Origin: Euzebyaceae bacterium
GTDB lineage: Bacteria; Actinomycetota; Nitriliruptoria; Euzebyales; Egibacteraceae
Assembly: GCA_013696915.1 (NCBI GenBank)
Contig: JACCXR010000165.1
Span: 1 to 35,002, forward strand
Length of the DNA stretch: 35,002 bases
Direction of reading: 5' to 3'
Positions 31,677 through 35,002 of the stretch are shown in pieces. Within the stretch, counting starts at the first letter, position 1; every line of letters begins with the position of its first letter. The notes beneath the pieces were generated by a model that saw only the letters and a program-made list of their open reading frames with translations, was not told the DNA's origin and made no database searches. A program made the translations under genes and the position numbers.

Positions 31677-32279
31677 TTGCGCCTCACCCCGACCGAACAG
31701 CAGCGGCTGGTCGTGTTCACGACCGCCGAGCTCGCGCGGCGCACCCGCGACCGCGGCCTTCGCCTGAACGCCCCCGAGGCGACCGCCCTGATGGTCGACG
31801 CGCTCCACTGGGCGGCGCGCGCGGGGCTGTCCCACCCGGAGGTCGTCGATTCCGGATTGTCCGCGGTCACCCCGGACGACGTGCTCGACGGCGTCGCCGA
31901 CCTCATCACCGAGGTGCGCGCCGAGGTGCTGCTGAAGGAGGGAACGCGCCTCGTCGTGCTGCGCGATCCCGTCAACGCCGGAGCCGTCCCGGTGAGGATC
32001 GGCGGCGTGCGGACCCCCGCCGGGGAGATCGAGCTGTACGCCGGCCGGGAGCGGGTGGCGCTGCGCGTGACCAACACCTCCACGCACGTCGTGCGGGTGT
32101 CGTCGCACTTCCCGTTCGAGCAGGTCAACGACCGGCTGTCGTTCGACCGCGGCGCGGCGGTCGGCCGCCACCTCGACATCCCCGCGGGTGGGCTGGTGCG
32201 CTGGGGCCCAGGTGAGACGCTCGACGTCACGCTCGTCACCTCCCAGGAGGGTGCGGGTGGCCCGCCTTCCCCGCGATGA
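31677..32279 (+). CDS. ureAB: Urease-like subunit gamma/beta fusion
   Basis: A 200-residue fusion. Residues 1-100 match urease gamma (MRLTPTEQQRLVVFTTAELA, then RGLRLNAPEATALM and the DDVLDGVADLI segment). Residues 104-195 match beta (GEIELYAGRERVALRVTNTS, SSHFPFEQVNDRLSFDRGAA, LDIPAGGLVRWGPGET). It departs from canonical ureases: Ala for Tyr in the LNYPE motif and no C-terminal Tyr/Phe-Gly-Phe. Gamma and beta are non-catalytic and shape the trimer. TTG 31677 is the start because GGAGGT lies nine bases upstream and the family always starts at this residue. It overlaps the alpha gene by 23 bases. Confidence 0.9.
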   Translation: MRLTPTEQQRLVVFTTAELARRTRDRGLRLNAPEATALMVDALHWAARAGLSHPEVVDSGLSAVTPDDVLDGVADLITEVRAEVLLKEGTRLVVLRDPVNAGAVPVRIGGVRTPAGEIELYAGRERVALRVTNTSTHVVRVSSHFPFEQVNDRLSFDRGAAVGRHLDIPAGGLVRWGPGETLDVTLVTSQEGAGGPPSPR

Positions 32280-33984
32280 GTACGCCCGCCGGTACGGGCC
32301 GACGACCGGCGACCATGTCCGGCTGGCCGACACCGGCCTCGAGGTGCGCGTCGAGGCCGACGACGTCGGCTACGGCGACGAGCCCCTGTTCGGCTTCGGC
32401 AGGAACCTGCGGTCACGGATGCTGCAGGCCGACCGAGCCACCTCCGAGAGCGAGCTGGACTTCGTCTTCCTCGGCGTCCTGCTGATCGACCCGCTGCTCG
32501 GGGTCCGCAAGACCAACGTCGGCGTCAAGGACGGGCGCGTCGCCGCCGTCGGCCGCGTGGGCAGGGGGCACGGCGAACTGCACGTCGGCCCGGCGACGTA
32601 TCCCTATCCCGCCCACGGGTTGATCGCGACCGCGGCCGGGGTCGACAGCCACGTACACCTCCCGACCCCGCGCCTGGTGCCGGCCGCGCTGTCGGCGGGC
32701 GTGACGACCCTGATCACCGCCGGCTTCGAGGAGCCGCCGTTCGGCATGACGCGGATGCTGGCCGCCATGGAGACGGCACCGGTCAACGTCGGTCTCCAGG
32801 CGTGCGCGCGGACCGGCGACCCCGCGACGTCCACACCGCTGCTCGCCGCCGGCGCGGTCGGGTTGAAGGTGCACGAGGACTACGGCGCCTATCCCGACGT
32901 CCTCGACGCGGCGCTGCGGTCCGCGGACGCCCATGACGTCGCGGTCTGCCTCCACACCGACGGGCTCAACGAGTCCTGCGAGATCGACGACACCGTCGCG
33001 GCCGTCGCCGGCCGGACGGTCCACGCCTACCACGTGGAGGGGTCCGCCGGCGGCCATGCGCCCGACAACCTCCTGCTCGTCGCACAGCCGAGCGTGATCT
33101 GCTCGTCGACGACATCGACGCTGCCATTCACCACGGGGACCGCCGCCGAGCACCGCGACATGATCCTCGCCGTCCACGGGGGGGATCCGCACGCGCCTGA
33201 GGACGTCGCCGCGGTCGACGAGCGCATCCACCCGGCGACCATGGCCGCCGAGGGGCCGCTGCACGAGCTCGGTGCGATCGCGATCATCAACAGCGACTCG
33301 CAGGGTGTCGGGCGGATGGGCGAGACCATCCGGCGGACGTGGCAGCTCTGCGACGTCATGAAGCGCTGGCGGGCGAGCGACGCCGGCCGTGGGTGGCCGC
33401 CGGGGCCGGCGCCCGATCGCCCACGCGACGTCCCGACGGTGTATGGCGATCCGCTCGGGCCCGACGACAACGAGCGCGTGCTGCGCTACCTGGCGAAGTA
33501 CACCCTCGAGCCGGCGATCGTCCACGGCATCAGCCACGAGGTCGGCAGCCTCGCCCCGGGACGGCTGGCCGACGTCGTCCTCTGGCGGCCGAGCCACTTC
33601 GGCGCCAAGCCCGACATGGTCTACAAGTGCGGCTTCGAGGCCTGGGGACCGCTGGGCGAGGGCAACGCTGCGGTCGAGCGCAGCGAGCCGACGGCCTACG
33701 GGCCGCACTGGGGCGCCACCGGGGGCGCGGGTGCGCTGCTGGGGACGACCTTCGTGTCCCAGCTCGCGCTGGACGAGGGCATCGCCGCCCGGCTCGGGAC
33801 CCGCCGCCGCCTGGTCGCCGTGCGCGGCACTCGCGGCCTGGACCGCGGCGCCATGCACGCGCACCGCACCGTGGCCCCGATCGAGATCGACCCCGTGGAC
33901 GCGACCGTGCGACTCGGCGGACGCGTGCTGGCCGTCGATCCCGTCGACGAGCTGCCCCTGAACCGGCGCTACTTCCTCGCCTGA
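32257..33984 (+). CDS. ureC: Urease-like alpha subunit, noncanonical
   Basis: A 575-residue homologue of the catalytic subunit. All nickel ligands align: two His in DSHVHL, carbamylated Lys in GLKVHED, His in CLHTDGLNE, His in HAYHVEG and Asp in NSDSQGVGR. Catalytic His320 (K. aerogenes) aligns with AVHGGD, but Cys319 of the flap is Val, the flap-side Arg336 is not kept (ERIHPAT), and the loop that reads GGTGPAAGTHATTCTPGPW in K. aerogenes is about nine residues shorter. A Pro-rich insertion of about 20 residues follows MKRWRASDAG. The metal site is intact but the substrate pocket changed, so urea may not be the substrate. Start GTG 32257 has AGGAGG six bases upstream. No ureDEFG genes are in the window. 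Confidence 0.88.
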   Translation: MARLPRDEYARRYGPTTGDHVRLADTGLEVRVEADDVGYGDEPLFGFGRNLRSRMLQADRATSESELDFVFLGVLLIDPLLGVRKTNVGVKDGRVAAVGRVGRGHGELHVGPATYPYPAHGLIATAAGVDSHVHLPTPRLVPAALSAGVTTLITAGFEEPPFGMTRMLAAMETAPVNVGLQACARTGDPATSTPLLAAGAVGLKVHEDYGAYPDVLDAALRSADAHDVAVCLHTDGLNESCEIDDTVAAVAGRTVHAYHVEGSAGGHAPDNLLLVAQPSVICSSTTSTLPFTTGTAAEHRDMILAVHGGDPHAPEDVAAVDERIHPATMAAEGPLHELGAIAIINSDSQGVGRMGETIRRTWQLCDVMKRWRASDAGRGWPPGPAPDRPRDVPTVYGDPLGPDDNERVLRYLAKYTLEPAIVHGISHEVGSLAPGRLADVVLWRPSHFGAKPDMVYKCGFEAWGPLGEGNAAVERSEPTAYGPHWGATGGAGALLGTTFVSQLALDEGIAARLGTRRRLVAVRGTRGLDRGAMHAHRTVAPIEIDPVDATVRLGGRVLAVDPVDELPLNRRYFLA

Positions 33985-34002
33985 CCCGCCCGGGGGCGGG
34001 TC
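33983..34002. terminator. Bidirectional hairpin between convergent genes
   Basis: GACCCGCCC and GGGCGGGTC form a perfect nine-pair stem with a two-base spacer. It includes part of the stop codon of the urease-like alpha gene on one strand and of the methyltransferase gene on the other; only 16 bases separate the two genes. With no T runs it is an atypical terminator, but its place between converging genes suits ending transcription from both sides. Confidence 0.6.
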
Positions 34003-34744
34003 ACGGGTGGGTCGCGCGGTGCAGCGCCACGATGCCGCCCGACAGGCTCTGCCACTGGACATGCGCCCAGCCGGCCGCGGCCATGACCTCCCCGAGGCCC
34101 TGCTGGTCCGGCCACTCCAGGATGCTGTCGGCCAGGTACCGGTAGGCCGCGGGGTCACTGGTGAGGACCTGCGCGGCGCGCGGGATCGCCCCCACGAGGT
34201 ACCGCCGGTAGATCTCGCCGAAGAGCGGCCAGGTCGGCTGGCTGAACTCGAGGACGACCAGACGGCCACCGGGCCGGACCACCCGGCGGAACTCGGCGAG
34301 ACCGCCCGCGGCGTCCGGCAGGTTGCGGAGCCCGAACGCGATCGTGAGGACGTCGGCGGAGGCGTCGGCGAAGGGCAGTCTCAGACCGTCGCCCGTGCAC
34401 CAGAGCACCCCCTCGCCGGCGCGGCCCCGGGCCCGGTCGCGGCGGGCGCCCGTCGCCAGCATGGCGAGGCTGAAGTCGACCGCCACCACCCTGGCGCCCG
34501 CGGCGCGCAGCTCGCCGGCGAGCATGCCGGTGCCGGATGCGACGTCGAGGACGAGGTCACCCGGACGCGGCGCGGCCGCGCGTGCCGCGACCCGCCGCCA
34601 GTGGCGATCCTGGCCGAGCGAGAAGACGGTGTTCGCCACGTCGTAGCGCGGAGCCACACGGTCGAACATCTGCTGGACCAGGCGGGCGTCCTTGTCCGCC
34701 GTCGGTCGCGGGTCCGGCAGGGCGGGGCCCGGCGGGGCCGTCAC
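34001..34744 (-). CDS. menG: Demethylmenaquinone methyltransferase (MenG/UbiE family)
   Basis: A 247-residue SAM-dependent methyltransferase that performs the last methylation of menaquinone. Family signatures are MFDRVAPRYDVANTVFSLGQ with DRHWRR, motif I LVLDVASGTGMLAGELRAAG, FGLRNLPDAAGGLAEFRRVV and RPGGRLVVLEFSQP. The C-terminal SLSGGIVALHRATHP is also standard. GTG 34744 overlaps the stop of the upstream amidohydrolase gene (GTGA), so the two are translationally coupled. Ubiquinone is unlikely in an actinobacterium, so MenG is preferred over UbiE. Confidence 0.92.
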   Translation of the reverse strand: MTAPPGPALPDPRPTADKDARLVQQMFDRVAPRYDVANTVFSLGQDRHWRRVAARAAAPRPGDLVLDVASGTGMLAGELRAAGARVVAVDFSLAMLATGARRDRARGRAGEGVLWCTGDGLRLPFADASADVLTIAFGLRNLPDAAGGLAEFRRVVRPGGRLVVLEFSQPTWPLFGEIYRRYLVGAIPRAAQVLTSDPAAYRYLADSILEWPDQQGLGEVMAAAGWAHVQWQSLSGGIVALHRATHP

Positions 34745-35002
34745 GGCCGCCACGCGTCGTCGTCGAGGAGGGGCCACGGCCGGTCGGCGTCGTCGCGTCG
34801 GGCCTTGCGCACGCCGCCGACGACGGTGAGGACCTGCCGTCCCGGACCGCGGCTGAGAAGGTCGCGGTAGACCGACCGGGGCGTCGCGGTGAGGGCGACC
34901 CCGGCGAGGTCCGCTCGCCGGCCGGGTTCCAGGACGCCGGCGCGGTTACCCCACCCCATCGCCCGCGCCCCGTCGACCGTCGCCAGCCGGACGGCCTGTT
35001 CG
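34741..35002 (-). CDS. Amidohydrolase family protein, C-terminal part
   Basis: The frame runs in from the right edge as EQAVRLATVDGARAMGWGNR, then AGVLEPGRRADLAGVAL, and ends at TGA 34743-34741. This is the normal end of metal-dependent amidohydrolases that deaminate purine-like rings: the last barrel helix and the small beta sandwich. The active site is outside the window. Coupling to menG suggests aminodeoxyfutalosine deaminase of the futalosine menaquinone route, but guanine or cytosine deaminase-like enzymes end the same way. Only about 87 residues are visible. Confidence 0.7.
   Translation of the reverse strand, partial: EQAVRLATVDGARAMGWGNRAGVLEPGRRADLAGVALTATPRSVYRDLLSRGPGRQVLTVVGGVRKARRDDADRPWPLLDDDAWRP

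Noticed and set aside
1..35002. CRISPR arrays, tRNA and rRNA genes, insertion sequences
   Set aside because: No spaced repeats of CRISPR type, no cloverleaf candidates noticed by eye and no transposase-like protein in any frame.

Overview
The window is very GC-rich DNA with dense, overlapping gene junctions, many GTG/TTG starts, and an actinobacterial gene set (futalosine-type menaquinone context, CW_binding_2 envelope protein, fused urease gamma/beta). It most likely comes from a high-GC Actinobacteriota lineage. The Nitriliruptoria/Egibacter/Euzebya type would fit, but the sequence alone does not settle this.

Left region (1-5305) is the accessory part. It opens with the first 35 codons of a second nuoA gene running off the left edge, so another complex I operon may lie outside. 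Then come a frameshifted small gene (366-706), a sulfite-oxidase-family molybdoenzyme (684-1769, minus), an AAA-type ATPase with a DUF234-like nuclease end (1829-3310, plus), a frameshifted XRE antitoxin remnant (about 3405-3690), a HEPN/MNT gene pair (3823-4658, minus), and a LuxR-type HTH remnant (4753-5053). The LuxR remnant is cut off by a second, truncated copy of the sulfite oxidase 5' end and its upstream dyad region. The two copies (1681-1828 and 5054-5185) are direct repeats around about 3.2 kb. Three apparent one-base frameshifts fall in this region, while the 17 kb nuo operon is intact.

Central region (5306-23953) is a respiratory operon on the minus strand. A Rex-like operator (23936-23953) precedes a geranylgeranyl-reductase-family flavoprotein, then nuoA-B-C-D-E-F-G-H-I-J-K-L-M-N, then a long-chain polyprenyl diphosphate synthase starting one base after nuoN. 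Together these make proton-pumping NADH:menaquinone oxidoreductase and the menaquinone side chain, with expression probably tied to the NADH/NAD+ ratio. Two points stand out. NuoM has Val where the family's essential membrane Glu (E. coli Glu144) is expected, and a long near-perfect hairpin lies between nuoD and nuoE.

Right region (24027-35002) holds four co-oriented envelope genes on the minus strand: response regulator, histidine kinase, a secreted protein of unknown family and a cell-wall-binding-repeat protein. Next is a 989-residue kinase-M23-aminotransferase fusion. Divergent from it is a two-gene urease-like operon (fused gamma/beta, then alpha) that keeps all nickel ligands but lacks the flap cysteine and part of a substrate-side loop, and has no maturation genes nearby. 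The window closes with a menG/ubiE-type methyltransferase and the end of an amidohydrolase gene, probably menaquinone biosynthesis.
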